In this document: in pieces, positions 15,377 through 25,749 of the stretch
Layout of the letters: each line of letters starts with the position of its first letter
Position numbering within the stretch: the stretch's first letter is position 1
Assembly: GCA_016795425.1 (NCBI GenBank)
Contig: JAEUHG010000123.1
Span: 1 to 64,000, forward strand
DNA from: Verrucomicrobiales bacterium
Lineage (GTDB): Bacteria > Verrucomicrobiota > Verrucomicrobiia > Limisphaerales > CAIMTB01
Length of the DNA: 64,000 bases
Direction of reading: 5' to 3'
Program-made: the position numbers and the translations under genes
Notes under the pieces: model-generated
The model's input: the letters and a program-made list of their open reading frames with translations, nothing else
Database searches by the model: none
Told to the model about the DNA's origin: nothing

Positions 15377-17179
15377 TCAGCGGCGGTCCACCGGGTGCAA
15401 GACGACCTCACGTAGGTCCATCACGGCGACGCCCGGTTTGCGCAGTGGGCGAACGGTGAGGGTTTGGGGTCCGCGCGCCAGATCGAGTTCGCCGATCACG
15501 CGGTTGGTGAAGCTTTGGAATCCGCCGGTATCGACAACGGTGGTGGTGAGCTTTCCTTCGCCGACCGCGAATTCGACTTCGCTGCCGCCGCTGCCAGTTC
15601 CGCAGCCTTGGAGGATTTCCACGGCGTAACGTCCGGCCTGGGGAAGGTGGAAGGTCCAGCTCACCCAATCCTCGGGTCGCGACCACCAGCCGAGCGTGTT
15701 TTTGAAGGGCTGGGGTTCATACCGGAGGTTCTCGCCATGCACGAAGGCGTCACGGGAATGGAGCGTCACGGGACCGGTGCCGGGGGCCTCGAGCGTCTTG
15801 GGCTCCCAGGCGGGATTGGGCATGGGCCATTGAGCCCCGACTTTGCCCTGCCACGCGAAGAGTTTGCGGGAGAGTTCCATGACGCGGTTGGTTTCGGACT
15901 CCGCCCGATCGTGGGCCTCGCCTGGATCCTCGCGCAGGTTGAAGAGTTCATGACGTCCGGTTTCGTAGTATTGGATCAACTTCCAATCGCCGGCGCGGAT
16001 GGCGGCGTACGGCGTGGCGCCGCCGGGGTGGTAGTGGGGGTAATGCCAATACAAAGCTTCACGCCCGAGGGAGGCAGCCGGATCCTTGAGAAGGCTGACC
16101 ACGTTGGTGCCGTCGAAGCCGCGGTGGTTGATGTAATCCAGAGGAAGACCGGCGATAGCCAGGACTGTGGGATGCAGGTCGATGCCCATCACCGGTTCCG
16201 TGCAGGTGCTGCCGGGAGGGGTCACCCCGGGCCATTTGACGATCAACGGCACGCGATGCCCGCCCTCGTAGGGCGATCCCTTGCCGGAGCGAAGCGGGAG
16301 ATTGCTGGTCGGGGGTTGATTGCCGAGCACCAGCCCGCCGTTGTCGGACGTAAAGACCACCACGGTGCGTTCGGCGAGGCCGTGGTCCTCGAGGGCCTTG
16401 AGGATTTTCCCGACCGCGGCGTCGAGGCTTTCGAGCATGGCGGCATAGGTGGCGTTGGTTTGGGGGCCGCCCACGCGTGCGGCTTTGGCGTGGTATTTCG
16501 CGATGAGATCGGGCTTCGCTTGGAGCGGGGTATGAACCGCGTAGGGCCAGTAATTCAGGAAGAATCCCTCGTTCTTGCGTGAAGCGATGAACTTGGCGGC
16601 CTCCTCCCCTTCGCGGTCAGTGAGGTATTCACCGGTGGGCCCGTCAGGTAATCGTGGCAGTTGGTAAGGGGAGAAGTAGCTGGGTGGCTGGCCACGGTGG
16701 TCGCCACCGAGGTTGAGTTGGAACCCTTGTTTCTCGGGTTCGAAGCCTTCGCCGCCCAGATGCCATTTGCCGAGGTGGGCCGTGGACTTAGGCATGGGCC
16801 CCAGGCGCTCGGCGACCGTGATGCGGTCCAGCGGCAATTCCTTGGTCCAGGCCGGCGGCTTCAGCTTCGCCTTGGGCTGGTCGTGGCCCTTGATCCAGTC
16901 GGTGATCTTGAGATGGGCCGGGTACAGTCCGGTGAGAAGGGCGGCGCGCGACGGGGAGCAGACCGTGCAGGCGGAGTAGGCCTGCGTGAAGCGCATGCCG
17001 GCGGCAGCCAGACGATCGAGGTTCGGGGTCTCGTGGAACTTGGACCCGGTGCATCCGAGGTCGTGGGCGCCGAGGTCATCGGCCACGATCAAAATGATGT
17101 TGGGGCTGGCAGCACGGATGGAGTGCGGCATCCCGACGATCGTCAGGAGCACGGCAATGACGGGCAGGAGGCGTCGCAT
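15377..17179 (-). CDS. Secreted sulfatase with C-terminal carbohydrate-binding-like domain
   Basis: A 600-residue arylsulfatase-type enzyme. A signal peptide (VIAVLLTIVG) ends before AASPNIILIVADDLG, whose Asp34-Asp35 bind calcium. CSPSR carries Cys74, the residue converted to formylglycine, so an activating enzyme is needed elsewhere in the genome. GKWHLG and FTSDNGG are also present. The last 115 residues (from about PEDWVSWTF) form a beta-rich appended domain resembling carbohydrate-binding modules, suggesting a polysaccharide substrate. The frame is open for 142 more codons upstream, but that stretch crosses an intergenic repeat; the signal peptide fixes the start at 17179. Confidence 0.9.
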   Translation of the reverse strand: MRRLLPVIAVLLTIVGMPHSIRAASPNIILIVADDLGAHDLGCTGSKFHETPNLDRLAAAGMRFTQAYSACTVCSPSRAALLTGLYPAHLKITDWIKGHDQPKAKLKPPAWTKELPLDRITVAERLGPMPKSTAHLGKWHLGGEGFEPEKQGFQLNLGGDHRGQPPSYFSPYQLPRLPDGPTGEYLTDREGEEAAKFIASRKNEGFFLNYWPYAVHTPLQAKPDLIAKYHAKAARVGGPQTNATYAAMLESLDAAVGKILKALEDHGLAERTVVVFTSDNGGLVLGNQPPTSNLPLRSGKGSPYEGGHRVPLIVKWPGVTPPGSTCTEPVMGIDLHPTVLAIAGLPLDYINHRGFDGTNVVSLLKDPAASLGREALYWHYPHYHPGGATPYAAIRAGDWKLIQYYETGRHELFNLREDPGEAHDRAESETNRVMELSRKLFAWQGKVGAQWPMPNPAWEPKTLEAPGTGPVTLHSRDAFVHGENLRYEPQPFKNTLGWWSRPEDWVSWTFHLPQAGRYAVEILQGCGTGSGGSEVEFAVGEGKLTTTVVDTGGFQSFTNRVIGELDLARGPQTLTVRPLRKPGVAVMDLREVVLHPVDRR

Positions 17180-17603
17180 GGAATGCCGGGCACTATGACA
17201 GAGTCGCCATGGGCGAGGCCAGTCGGCGTTGGACGGAGCATCGCGAGCGGGCGCATCTCCGAGTTGTCGAGTGGGCGGCACCACCGTTCCGGCCGGGAAT
17301 CGCCGTGCTGGGAAAGCGGCAGGGGACTGCCGCAGTCCACGACGCTTCGCGCCAGTCCGCACCCTGGGGCCAGGCCAACGCCGGTCGTCGTGGAGTGCGG
17401 GAGTCCTCTCTCGCCATTTCAACGGAAATCGCCCCGACAACTCGAGATGCGCCCACCGCGGGCTGGCGAGGAGTTGCGGGGAATGCCGCGGCCGCGAAAG
17501 ATGAGGGGTCAGCCCGTCGTACCTCCTTCGGGTGACCGTCCGCGCCTTGCCTCGCTGTGGCGAGGTGTCTACCGTCGCCTCGAATTCATCAGGGAGCAGC
17601 TTC
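17180..17603. other. Divergent intergenic region between sulfatase and metalloprotease
   Basis: A 424-bp region holding both promoters and copy B of the dispersed repeat with its flanking inverted repeats. AGGGAG ahead of ATG 17604 is the ribosome-binding site of the metalloprotease. No promoter consensus is clear. Confidence 0.6.
17249..17454. repeat. Dispersed intergenic repeat, copy B, with terminal inverted repeats
   Basis: The core 17256-17392 matches copy A at 11141-11275. Here the element is bounded by inverted repeats: 17249-17269 pairs with 17435-17454 at 20 positions, with one single-base gap. The same internal hairpin lies at 17317-17332 (stem CGGCAG, loop GGGA). No transposase frame is present. 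A MITE-like element is the best reading. Confidence 0.65.
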
Positions 17604-20600
17604 ATGGCAAAATCACTTCCCCGAGGCGGCCGATGGCCGAGGCGTCATCTTGGACTTCACTGGGCGGTCGTGTTGGGCCTCTTGGGGGCGCGATGCGGCG
17701 CGGCGCAAGCGGACCTCACCGGCTCGTTGCCCGCACGGTGGGTCCAGCTTCAGGCTCGGATCGCCGCGGAGCCACATCGGGCCAAGGAGATCCTGCAGGA
17801 GGCTGGCACCGATTGGTGCGGCATGGCGGCTCAGACGCGCGAACGGAACCCGTTGCGTTTGATGGCGGCGGGGGCCTGTCGGACCGAAGGCCCGGCGGAC
17901 CTGCCGGCGAATCGCGATGCGTGCATCCCCAATGCCAACACGCCGTTCAAAACCATCCGGCTCAAGTTTAATGTGTTCCGCAATGACGACGGCAGTGCCG
18001 CGGCGGCGACGCAGGCGCAGGTCGAGGCCCAGTTGGCCGAATTGAACGCGGCCTATGCCCCGGCCCGAGTGCGGTTCGTCCAAACCACCGCGTTCATCAA
18101 CGATTCCCGGTATCGATCGTTGTCGTACTACGTGAATTCCGAGGAATCGGACCTGAAGACGCAGTATGCCGACCGTCCGGATCAGCAACACAACATCTAC
18201 GTCGTCGACATCGAGCCCGATCCCAACAGCGGCGGGAGTTTGCTGGGAGTCTCCACGTTCCCTTGGGATGCGGATGCCACGCGCGCGGGAGGTGGCACGA
18301 TTCTCGACGACGATTCGATCGGTGCGGGCCAGAAGACCCTGGTTCACGAACTGGGCCATGCGCTGGGACTCTGGCACACCCACCATGGAGTTCGGGAAGT
18401 GGACGAATGCTCGGCGTGCTGGGAGCGGGCGGATGGAGCGAATGCCAACACCACGGGCGATTTCTGTTCCGACACGCCACCGACGCCGGTGAACTACAAA
18501 TGTCAGGGACCGGGCGGTAACGATCCGTGCTCGGGTCGGGCGTGGGGAGCCACGGCGCCCCAGAACTACATGGGGTACGCCCCCGACTCCTGCTACACCG
18601 AATTCACACCGCAGCAGGCGGGACGCATCCATTGCTGGATCAATGACCGATTGACCGGATGGCTGACGACCGACCAACAGATCTCGGTGAACGTGGCGGC
18701 GACGGATGCCAATGCTTCCGAGACCGGACCCGATTCCGGGACGTTTACCGTGACACGCACCGGCGCCAACACCTTGGCGCTGACGGTGAATTTGACCCTC
18801 GGCGGCACCGCCTCGCCGGGGGCGGATTACAACAACATCGGCAATTCGGTGGTGATTCCCGCTGGAAGCGCCTCGGCCGTAGTCCGTGTTTCGCCGATCA
18901 ATGACACCACCTTTGAGCCAGCGGAGACGGTGATTCTTACCCTCGCGGCCGGTGCGGGGTACCAGGTTGGAACTCCCGCTGCGGCGACCGTATCCATTCA
19001 GGACAACGACACACCGACGGGCCCCATCGTCACAATCGTCGCCACCGACGCCAATGCTTCGGAACAGGGTGCGGAACCCGGAGTGTTCACCGTGACCAGA
19101 ACGGGAGCCACGACGGCGCCTTTGAGCGTGGCTTACACCGTGGCCGGCACGGCGGCTAGCCCGGCGGACTACAGCCCGGCGTTGAGCGGCACCTTGGTGA
19201 TAGCCGCGGGCAGCGCGTCGGCGACCCTCCAGGTGACACCGGTCGATGACGCCGTGATCGAACCCGCCGAGACCCTCGAGGTGCGCTTGGCCAATGGCGC
19301 GGGATACAACGTGGGAGAGCCAGGTTCCGCAACTGTCACGATCGCCGACAACGACGCGCCGGTTAGCAATGTGCTTTTGGCGGAGGGCTTCGACACCGTG
19401 ACCGCCCCGGCGTTGCCCAATGGGTGGACGGCGTTGACGGGTGGGATCGGGTTGTTATGGCAGTCGGTTCGATTCGATGGACCGAGTCCGCCGAATATTG
19501 TGTATGTGCAGAGCGTGGATTCCACGGGGGATAGCGCGCTGGTGTCGCCCGTGATTCAGGTGCCGGCGAGCGGGGCCAAGGTGTCGTTCATCCATGGATT
19601 TGGACTCGAAGCCGGATTTGACGGGGGGATTCTCGAAATCGCCATTGGCGGTGGCCCGTTCACCGACATTCTCACCGCCGGCGGAAGCTTCTCCGCGGGT
19701 GGGTACACGGGTTTGATCAGCACGGATGACGGCAGTCCGATTGCCGGGCAGCAGGCCTGGACAGGAACGACGGATGCCAACATCACCACCACCGCGCAGT
19801 TCCCGGCCTCCGCGGCCGGCAAGGCGGTTCAACTGCGGTGGCGGCTATCTTCGGACGCCGGCTTTGCGGAAGCAGGCTGGGGGTTGGACAACATTGAGGT
19901 GTCTTCCGGCTCGGGAGGAGGTGGCGCCACCGCCATTTCGGTGACGGCGACCGACAGCACGGCGGGGGAGGCGGGCGCGAATCCGGGAGTGTTCACCCTG
20001 GCTCGGACCGGCAGCACGGCAGCGGCTTTGACGGTCAGTGTGTCATTAACCGGCACGGCGACCGCGGGAGCGGACTATGCGCCTGTCGCGACGACGGCGA
20101 CCTTCGCGGCCGGGAGTGGTACGACCACCGTGACGATACAACCCGTCAATGACACGGCTCCTGAAGCGGTGGAGACGGTGGTCCTGACGATCGTCGCGGG
20201 CAGCGGGTATGCAGTGGGCGCACCCGATTCTGCGACCGTCACCCTTCAGGATGACGACGGCGGGGCGGGTGGCAGTGATGTGGTCTTTGCAGAGAATTTC
20301 GATGGGGTGACCGCACCGACGTTGCCTTCGGGTTGGACCGCGGCTTTGGACGGTGCCGGGTCTCCGTGGCGGACGGCACTCTTTGACGGATTGACGCCGC
20401 CGAATGTGGTGGTGGCGCCGGGACCGGAACTCGAGAGCAACAACACTCTGACCTCCCCGGCGATCGCCATTGCCACCGCGGAGGCGCGTCTGACCTTCGA
20501 ACACGGCTTCCTGCTCGAGGAAGGATACGATGGCGGCATACTGGAAATCGCCATTGCCGGGGGACCGTTCACCGATTGGCTGGATGCGGGCGGCACGTTT

Positions 20601-23528
20601 GTGGCCAACGGCTACAATGGCAGCATCAGCGAGACCGACGGCAGCCTGATCGCGGGACGCTCCGCGTGGACCGGCGAGACCGTGGGCAACATCAAGACCG
20701 AAGCCCGTTTTCCGGCCAGCGCCACGGGCAGGAGCGTGCGCTTGCGTTGGCGATTGGTGACCGACGGTGGTGTGGCCAGCGACGGGTGGGGCATCGACAA
20801 TATCTCCGTGACCGAGCCGGCCAGTGCCGGAGGCCTGCCGTTGGTCTCCATAACGGCGACCGACGAATTTGCCGCCGAGTACGGACCGGATTCCGGCGAG
20901 ATCACACTCAGCCGGTCTGGCAGCACGGCGGCGCCGTTGACGGTCAGTTTCACCGTGGGCGGCAATGCCACGGAGGGTGCGGATTATGCGGTGATCGGCG
21001 GGACGGCCGTTATCCCGGCCGGCAGTTCGACCATGGCGTTGAAGGTGCTGCCAGCCAATGACGCCGGCACGGAAGGCCCGGAAACCGTTGAGGTGGCCCT
21101 GCGCGCGGATCCGGCCTATGCACTGGGCGGAAATCGGAGCGGGCGGGTGACGATCCTGGATAACGGTTCCGGGGCCGGCGTGGTGTTTGCCGCGAGTCTC
21201 GACGATGTGACCCCACCGGCTTTGCCCGAAGGCTGGACGGCCAATCTCGTCGGTGTGGGTGCTCCGTGGGAGACCGTTAGCGCGAGTCCTTCAACCGCGC
21301 CCAATCGGTTGTTTGCGATGGATCCGGATGGCGTGGCGGACAACACCATCGTGACCCCGCCGATTCCGATTACCACGGCGACCGCTCAATTGACCTTCGT
21401 CCATGAGTACCAATTGGAGTCGGGCTATGATGGTGGCGTATTGGAAATTGCCATCGGTGGCGCCGGGACATTTCAGGATATCCTGACTGCCGGAGGCACC
21501 TTCGTGGCTGGCGGGTATGACGGGCCGCTCAGCGCCAACGACGGCAGCCCCATTCCCGGGCGCAATGCTTGGACCGGCCAGTCCGGCGGACCCAAGGTCA
21601 CGCGCGTGGGACTCCCTGCCGCGGCGGCAGGTCAGTCGATTCGACTCCGCTGGCGCTGTGCGAGCGACGCTGGCGTCTCGGATCGGGGTTGGTGGATCGA
21701 CACGATTGCCGTCACCGAAGGCGCGGCATCCGCAGGGGCGGATCTTGCGGTCGCGATCGCTGCCAATCCCGCTCCGGTGGTCGCAGAGAGCAAGTTGACC
21801 TACACGATCACGGTGACGAACCGGACCGCTTCGGTGGCGCGCGGCGTGGTTCTTTCCAATGCCTTGCCGGCCAACGTCCGTGTGCTGAGCGCGACGTCGT
21901 CGCAGGGGACCGTGAGCGGTACCAACACGCTGGTGGCCCAGCTGGGATCCCTCAACAGTCGAGGAAGCGCGTCGATGTCCGTGGTCGTGGTGGCCAATGC
22001 CCCGGGCACGCTGAACAGTTCCGTCAACGTGGGTTCCGCGGACGCCGATCCCAACCCGGCCAACAACGCGGCCAGTTCGACCGTGGCGGTGCTGCCGACC
22101 TCCACGCCGTCGTTCGGGTATACCAACGCCTCCGCGATCAACCTCACGGAAGCGGCCGGACCTGCGACGGTCTATCCTTCGACGGTGAACGTCTCTGGTT
22201 TCAACGGAACGGTCGGTCGCATTTCGGTGAACCTTCATGGTGTCAGCCATACCTTCCCGGATGATCTCGACATCCTGCTCGTCGGACCTGGCGGGCAGAA
22301 AGTGATGCTCATGTCGGACGCGGGTGGTGACCAGCGGTTCGCCATCACGCACGCGACGGTGACGATTGAGGAGGATGCGCCCGACACGCTTCCCGACCGG
22401 GCTGAGATCACTTCCGGAACCTATCGGCCGACCGACTTTGAGCCGGGTGACCCGATGCCGGCCGGGGCGCCGGCGGGGCCTTATGGATCAAGCCTGGGAA
22501 TCTTTACGGGAACCAATCCGAACGGGAACTGGACGTTGTACATCGCGGACGACGAAGCGAAGGACTCGGGGCGCCTGGCAGCCGGGTGGAGTCTGACGCT
22601 CACCCGCGCAGCCGCCAATGTGGTTCCTCCGTCGATTACCATCCATCCGCGGAGCGAGGTCGTTGCGGGCGGAGCCGCGGTAGCGTTGTCGGTGACGGCT
22701 ACCGGGTCGGCTCCGCTGGTGTATCAATGGCGGTTCAATGGCACGGATATCGCGGGTGCCACCGGCCCGACTCTGACTTTCAACAAGGTGACTGCCGACC
22801 AGTCCGGTGAATACACCGTCCGCGTCAGCAACGACGCGGGCGTGGTGGTGAGTCGCCCGGCGAATCTCCTGGTGACGACCCAAGCCCGCCAGGTCGCTCT
22901 CGGCAAGATAGCGGCCTTCGCCGGATCCACCGCCTCGGTGCCGATCACCCTGGCGGCGGTCGGCGACGAAAACCGCGTTCGGTTCAGTGTTTCGTTCGAC
23001 TCCCAAAGCCTCGCCTTCGCTTCGGCGACGCTCGGATCGGGAGCGGGTGGAGCGGCGTTGAACCTGAACGTCAACCAGCTCGAGAGCGGACGCGTGGGAC
23101 TGCAGGTGAGCCTGCCTGCCAACCAGGTGTTTGTTCCGGGCCACCGCCAGATCGCCGTGGTGCATTTCTCAGTGCTGAATGCCGGCGAGGGTCTCTTGGA
23201 TCTCGGATTCCTGGACGCGCCCGTGGCTCGCGAGGCATCCACCGCCAATGGCACCTCGCTACCCGCGGACTTCATTCCTGGATCCATCTCAATCGCCGTT
23301 GGACCGATGGGTCCGACCTTGAGCGCATTGAGTGTCAACGATGCGGATCGGGTCCAGTTCACGCTGACGGGACAGGCGGGTGCCTCGTTCCGCATGGAAG
23401 CGTCGGGTGACCTCAGAGTCTGGACCACGGTGTCCGTGATCGCGAACCCGACAGGAACGGTTGTCTTCCAAGACCCGAACCCGGCGGGCGCCGGGCCGCG
23501 GTTCTATCGGGCAGTACAGCTGCCATGA
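17604..23528 (+). CDS. Giant secreted pappalysin-like (M43) metalloprotease with Calx-beta, jelly-roll, P, Ig and cohesin-like domains
   Basis: A 1,974-residue protein starting at ATG 17604 with a signal peptide. The protease domain (about 90-355) has the zinc motif HELGHALGLWH from His248 and a Met-turn in NYMGYAPD, as in M43 pappalysin-like enzymes. Then follow Calx-beta repeats (about 359-469, 475-584, 775-885, 1078-1186) alternating with three jelly-roll domains of about 180 residues, each with a GWG- or GWW-I/LD motif (590-769, 892-1072, 1192-1372). After these come a DUF11-like domain (1377-1499), a proprotein-convertase P-like domain (1502-1669), an Ig-like domain (1674-1756), a cohesin-like domain (1760-1895) and the F-Y-R tail. 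It probably degrades protein outside the cell or on its surface. No frameshift is visible. Confidence 0.88.
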   Translation: MAKSLPRGGRWPRRHLGLHWAVVLGLLGARCGAAQADLTGSLPARWVQLQARIAAEPHRAKEILQEAGTDWCGMAAQTRERNPLRLMAAGACRTEGPADLPANRDACIPNANTPFKTIRLKFNVFRNDDGSAAAATQAQVEAQLAELNAAYAPARVRFVQTTAFINDSRYRSLSYYVNSEESDLKTQYADRPDQQHNIYVVDIEPDPNSGGSLLGVSTFPWDADATRAGGGTILDDDSIGAGQKTLVHELGHALGLWHTHHGVREVDECSACWERADGANANTTGDFCSDTPPTPVNYKCQGPGGNDPCSGRAWGATAPQNYMGYAPDSCYTEFTPQQAGRIHCWINDRLTGWLTTDQQISVNVAATDANASETGPDSGTFTVTRTGANTLALTVNLTLGGTASPGADYNNIGNSVVIPAGSASAVVRVSPINDTTFEPAETVILTLAAGAGYQVGTPAAATVSIQDNDTPTGPIVTIVATDANASEQGAEPGVFTVTRTGATTAPLSVAYTVAGTAASPADYSPALSGTLVIAAGSASATLQVTPVDDAVIEPAETLEVRLANGAGYNVGEPGSATVTIADNDAPVSNVLLAEGFDTVTAPALPNGWTALTGGIGLLWQSVRFDGPSPPNIVYVQSVDSTGDSALVSPVIQVPASGAKVSFIHGFGLEAGFDGGILEIAIGGGPFTDILTAGGSFSAGGYTGLISTDDGSPIAGQQAWTGTTDANITTTAQFPASAAGKAVQLRWRLSSDAGFAEAGWGLDNIEVSSGSGGGGATAISVTATDSTAGEAGANPGVFTLARTGSTAAALTVSVSLTGTATAGADYAPVATTATFAAGSGTTTVTIQPVNDTAPEAVETVVLTIVAGSGYAVGAPDSATVTLQDDDGGAGGSDVVFAENFDGVTAPTLPSGWTAALDGAGSPWRTALFDGLTPPNVVVAPGPELESNNTLTSPAIAIATAEARLTFEHGFLLEEGYDGGILEIAIAGGPFTDWLDAGGTFVANGYNGSISETDGSLIAGRSAWTGETVGNIKTEARFPASATGRSVRLRWRLVTDGGVASDGWGIDNISVTEPASAGGLPLVSITATDEFAAEYGPDSGEITLSRSGSTAAPLTVSFTVGGNATEGADYAVIGGTAVIPAGSSTMALKVLPANDAGTEGPETVEVALRADPAYALGGNRSGRVTILDNGSGAGVVFAASLDDVTPPALPEGWTANLVGVGAPWETVSASPSTAPNRLFAMDPDGVADNTIVTPPIPITTATAQLTFVHEYQLESGYDGGVLEIAIGGAGTFQDILTAGGTFVAGGYDGPLSANDGSPIPGRNAWTGQSGGPKVTRVGLPAAAAGQSIRLRWRCASDAGVSDRGWWIDTIAVTEGAASAGADLAVAIAANPAPVVAESKLTYTITVTNRTASVARGVVLSNALPANVRVLSATSSQGTVSGTNTLVAQLGSLNSRGSASMSVVVVANAPGTLNSSVNVGSADADPNPANNAASSTVAVLPTSTPSFGYTNASAINLTEAAGPATVYPSTVNVSGFNGTVGRISVNLHGVSHTFPDDLDILLVGPGGQKVMLMSDAGGDQRFAITHATVTIEEDAPDTLPDRAEITSGTYRPTDFEPGDPMPAGAPAGPYGSSLGIFTGTNPNGNWTLYIADDEAKDSGRLAAGWSLTLTRAAANVVPPSITIHPRSEVVAGGAAVALSVTATGSAPLVYQWRFNGTDIAGATGPTLTFNKVTADQSGEYTVRVSNDAGVVVSRPANLLVTTQARQVALGKIAAFAGSTASVPITLAAVGDENRVRFSVSFDSQSLAFASATLGSGAGGAALNLNVNQLESGRVGLQVSLPANQVFVPGHRQIAVVHFSVLNAGEGLLDLGFLDAPVAREASTANGTSLPADFIPGSISIAVGPMGPTLSALSVNDADRVQFTLTGQAGASFRMEASGDLRVWTTVSVIANPTGTVVFQDPNPAGAGPRFYRAVQLP

Positions 23529-23970
23529 CCGCCTGATGGAATCGACGCCATGAGAGTGTCGAAGGTGGCAATCTCCGCCGCCTCGGGGGCATTCGATCCT
23601 TCCGTCGGCGGAACAGGAGTGTCTTCCCGAAGGCCGGGGTCGCCATGGGGTGGTGCGACGGGTGGATGATCCACTCAAAATCCTAGTCAAACTGTTTGAG
23701 TAGAGCGGGTGGTTCCGCATCCCGGTGTTTCGACACCGCCTTTCGCAACGACCTGAGCCGACGTCCATTCGAAATGGAACGTTGTCGTGGGGCAGCAGTC
23801 GTCGCGGGTTGGCGCGCCTCATGCTTCGCCTGTCCATGCCGCCCACTGGCGGGACGATCGGTTCCCGATTGGGTGGGGCGGCAGGGGGCGGCCCAAGGAA
23901 GGGATGCCGCGGGCTGCACGTCCCAGGCACGCGTGTGCGACGCCATCCCAGTTCCCAAGAGGATCACTTC
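23529..23970. other. Intergenic region with a palindrome
   Basis: 442 bp with no convincing gene, although one frame stays open through its second half by chance. It holds the 13-bp palindrome TCAAACTGTTTGA (23687-23699), extendable to 19 bp with one mismatch. Just before it, 15 bases at 23678-23692 recur with two changes at 27309-27323. AAGAGGA ahead of 23971 is the ribosome-binding site of the next gene. Confidence 0.5.
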
Positions 23971-25470
23971 ATGAATATCCGAGCCAACATGAGCCCCCTG
24001 CGAACCGGCGCTCTGCGCCGGGTTTTCGCGCCATGGCTCGTCACCGTCGGGATTTTGTCTGGCGCGGTGTCCAGTGGTGCTGCTGGACCCAAGGTCACCT
24101 ACTCAGCCACGGGCTATCATGCTTCGCTGGCTTACGCCGGCGACAGGTGGGTGCTGCCGGACGGCGAGCACCTGCGACACCAGATTCAGTTCCTGCGCGT
24201 CGACTCGGGAAACCCGCATCTTGTTGGCCGGCGCACGCTCGTCGCCAACGGCGTCAAGACAGCGGACGGCGTCACGACGTTGCACGGCACCTGGATTGGC
24301 GAAGCCGGGGCTTGGACCGGCAGTGTTTTCACACCCTCGACCGGCATTTGGGATGGTACATGGAGCGGTGACCGGATGGCGGATGGGGCGCTTTCGCTGA
24401 CTTTTTCCGCGCGTGGGGTGGGTGGGGCGATCGATGGGTTGGAACTGAAGGAAACGGCCGTACGGGCTTCGGGACCCGAGGTGGATCCGGACCTTCGCTT
24501 GACCATCACTGGAGCGACGGCGCCAACGGGGCAGTGGTTTTCCACGATTTTCTCGGAGGACTTCGAAGATGGCCTCAGCAGTCCGGATTGGAAGCATGAG
24601 ATCGGATGGGGGACCGAGAACTGGCATGCACGCCCTCGACTGCTGGAGCACGACGGGGTTCTGACCTTCCGGTTGGAGCCGCTTAGTGCCCAGAAAGTGG
24701 AATGGATGTACATCCCCTTGGCGGTGTCACAGACGATCTCACTCCGGGACGGTCAGACTGCCGAGATCCGCATGGATGTGGTGGATTTCGGGGCGTACCG
24801 CGATCTTCTGCTCAACTTCGGCCTGATCCACGATTTCCGAAACGGCGAACCGAAGGCGGCAATGCTCAGTTTGTCGGGGTGGATCACGAATGATCAACGC
24901 GTCGGCCTGGTCTACATGGAGAAGCGCCATGCTTATGATCCCGAAATAGGGTACATGGAGGGGATCGAAGGGGATTACATTCGGGGCGGTTTGACACTCA
25001 TCTTCTCCTTATCGCGAGTTCAGAACACCAACCTCGTTCAGCGCGGCATCATCCTGGATCGCGCGCAGGGCGGCGCGGTGATCTACGATCACTCATGGAC
25101 GGATACCCCGGCGGCGGATCCTGTCGACTCCGGGCACGACAATACCGGCATCCGAACCGTCATTCACGAGGCCGGGTTCTTCCTCGGTACCTGGCCGGAC
25201 TTTCCCATCGTGCCGCCTTCCGACCTCTCCATCACCATCGACAACTTCAGCGTCCGACTCTACGACGGCTCGCCCTACGACCTCCAAGTGGAGCGCGCAG
25301 TCCTTCTGACACCGCCGATGTCGGTGTCGTCCTGCGTGGTGGAAGGGGCTCCGACCGTTCAAGGCCCATGGACGCTACTGTCGGCGCCCGAGGTCGAGGT
25401 GCATGGTGCTCGCCATCTCGTGGTCCCGGTGTCCGAAGCGTCGAACCTCGGGGTCTATCGGATCAAATAG
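23971..25470 (+). CDS. Secreted protein of unknown function
   Basis: A 499-residue protein with a signal peptide (basic N-terminus, then a hydrophobic run ending in SSGAAG). No named domain is certain. Two beta-rich segments are apparent: about 35-165 (YSATGYHASLAY to GLELKETAV) and about 185-430, the latter with a concanavalin/LamG-like pattern (FSEDFEDGLSSPDWKHE to ITIDNFSVRLYDG). The C-terminus (VEGAPTVQGPWTLLSAPE to GVYRIK) is a short form of the tail shared by other secreted proteins here. A purine-rich site (AAGAGGA) precedes the ATG. The N-terminus MNIR is shared with the downstream subtilase. A sugar- or surface-binding role is possible but not shown. Confidence 0.75.
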   Translation: MNIRANMSPLRTGALRRVFAPWLVTVGILSGAVSSGAAGPKVTYSATGYHASLAYAGDRWVLPDGEHLRHQIQFLRVDSGNPHLVGRRTLVANGVKTADGVTTLHGTWIGEAGAWTGSVFTPSTGIWDGTWSGDRMADGALSLTFSARGVGGAIDGLELKETAVRASGPEVDPDLRLTITGATAPTGQWFSTIFSEDFEDGLSSPDWKHEIGWGTENWHARPRLLEHDGVLTFRLEPLSAQKVEWMYIPLAVSQTISLRDGQTAEIRMDVVDFGAYRDLLLNFGLIHDFRNGEPKAAMLSLSGWITNDQRVGLVYMEKRHAYDPEIGYMEGIEGDYIRGGLTLIFSLSRVQNTNLVQRGIILDRAQGGAVIYDHSWTDTPAADPVDSGHDNTGIRTVIHEAGFFLGTWPDFPIVPPSDLSITIDNFSVRLYDGSPYDLQVERAVLLTPPMSVSSCVVEGAPTVQGPWTLLSAPEVEVHGARHLVVPVSEASNLGVYRIK

Positions 25471-25749
25471 TCAAACCTTCCTTCCCTGGGACGGAAGGCG
25501 ATTGGGTCCTGGCGCGAAAACCCGTGTGTGGGCCAGGGCCCTTGGTAATCCCGGCGTCGTCCGAAGGAATCCTGAGTGACAGGGTCGACGGACGGCAGGA
25601 TCACCTCGAAGCTTCGCACTGCTTTCCTGATTGCCTGCTCAATTGTGCTAAGTCACCTCGCGTAGGTGGTATTGGGGGGTCAAACGCGGGCTTGTGCCGC
25701 TTGGGTCGAACCCGCAGAAGATTCGTTTCATCCGCAAGAGGCGCTTTCT

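Noticed and set aside
15464..16582. Plus-strand frame of 372 codons opposite the sulfatase
   Set aside because: Antisense of the catalytic domain; no motif and Gly/Asp-rich composition.
17613..18677. Minus-strand frame of 354 codons opposite the metalloprotease domain
   Set aside because: The plus strand has the zinc motif and Met-turn; the antisense product is Arg-rich without a fold.
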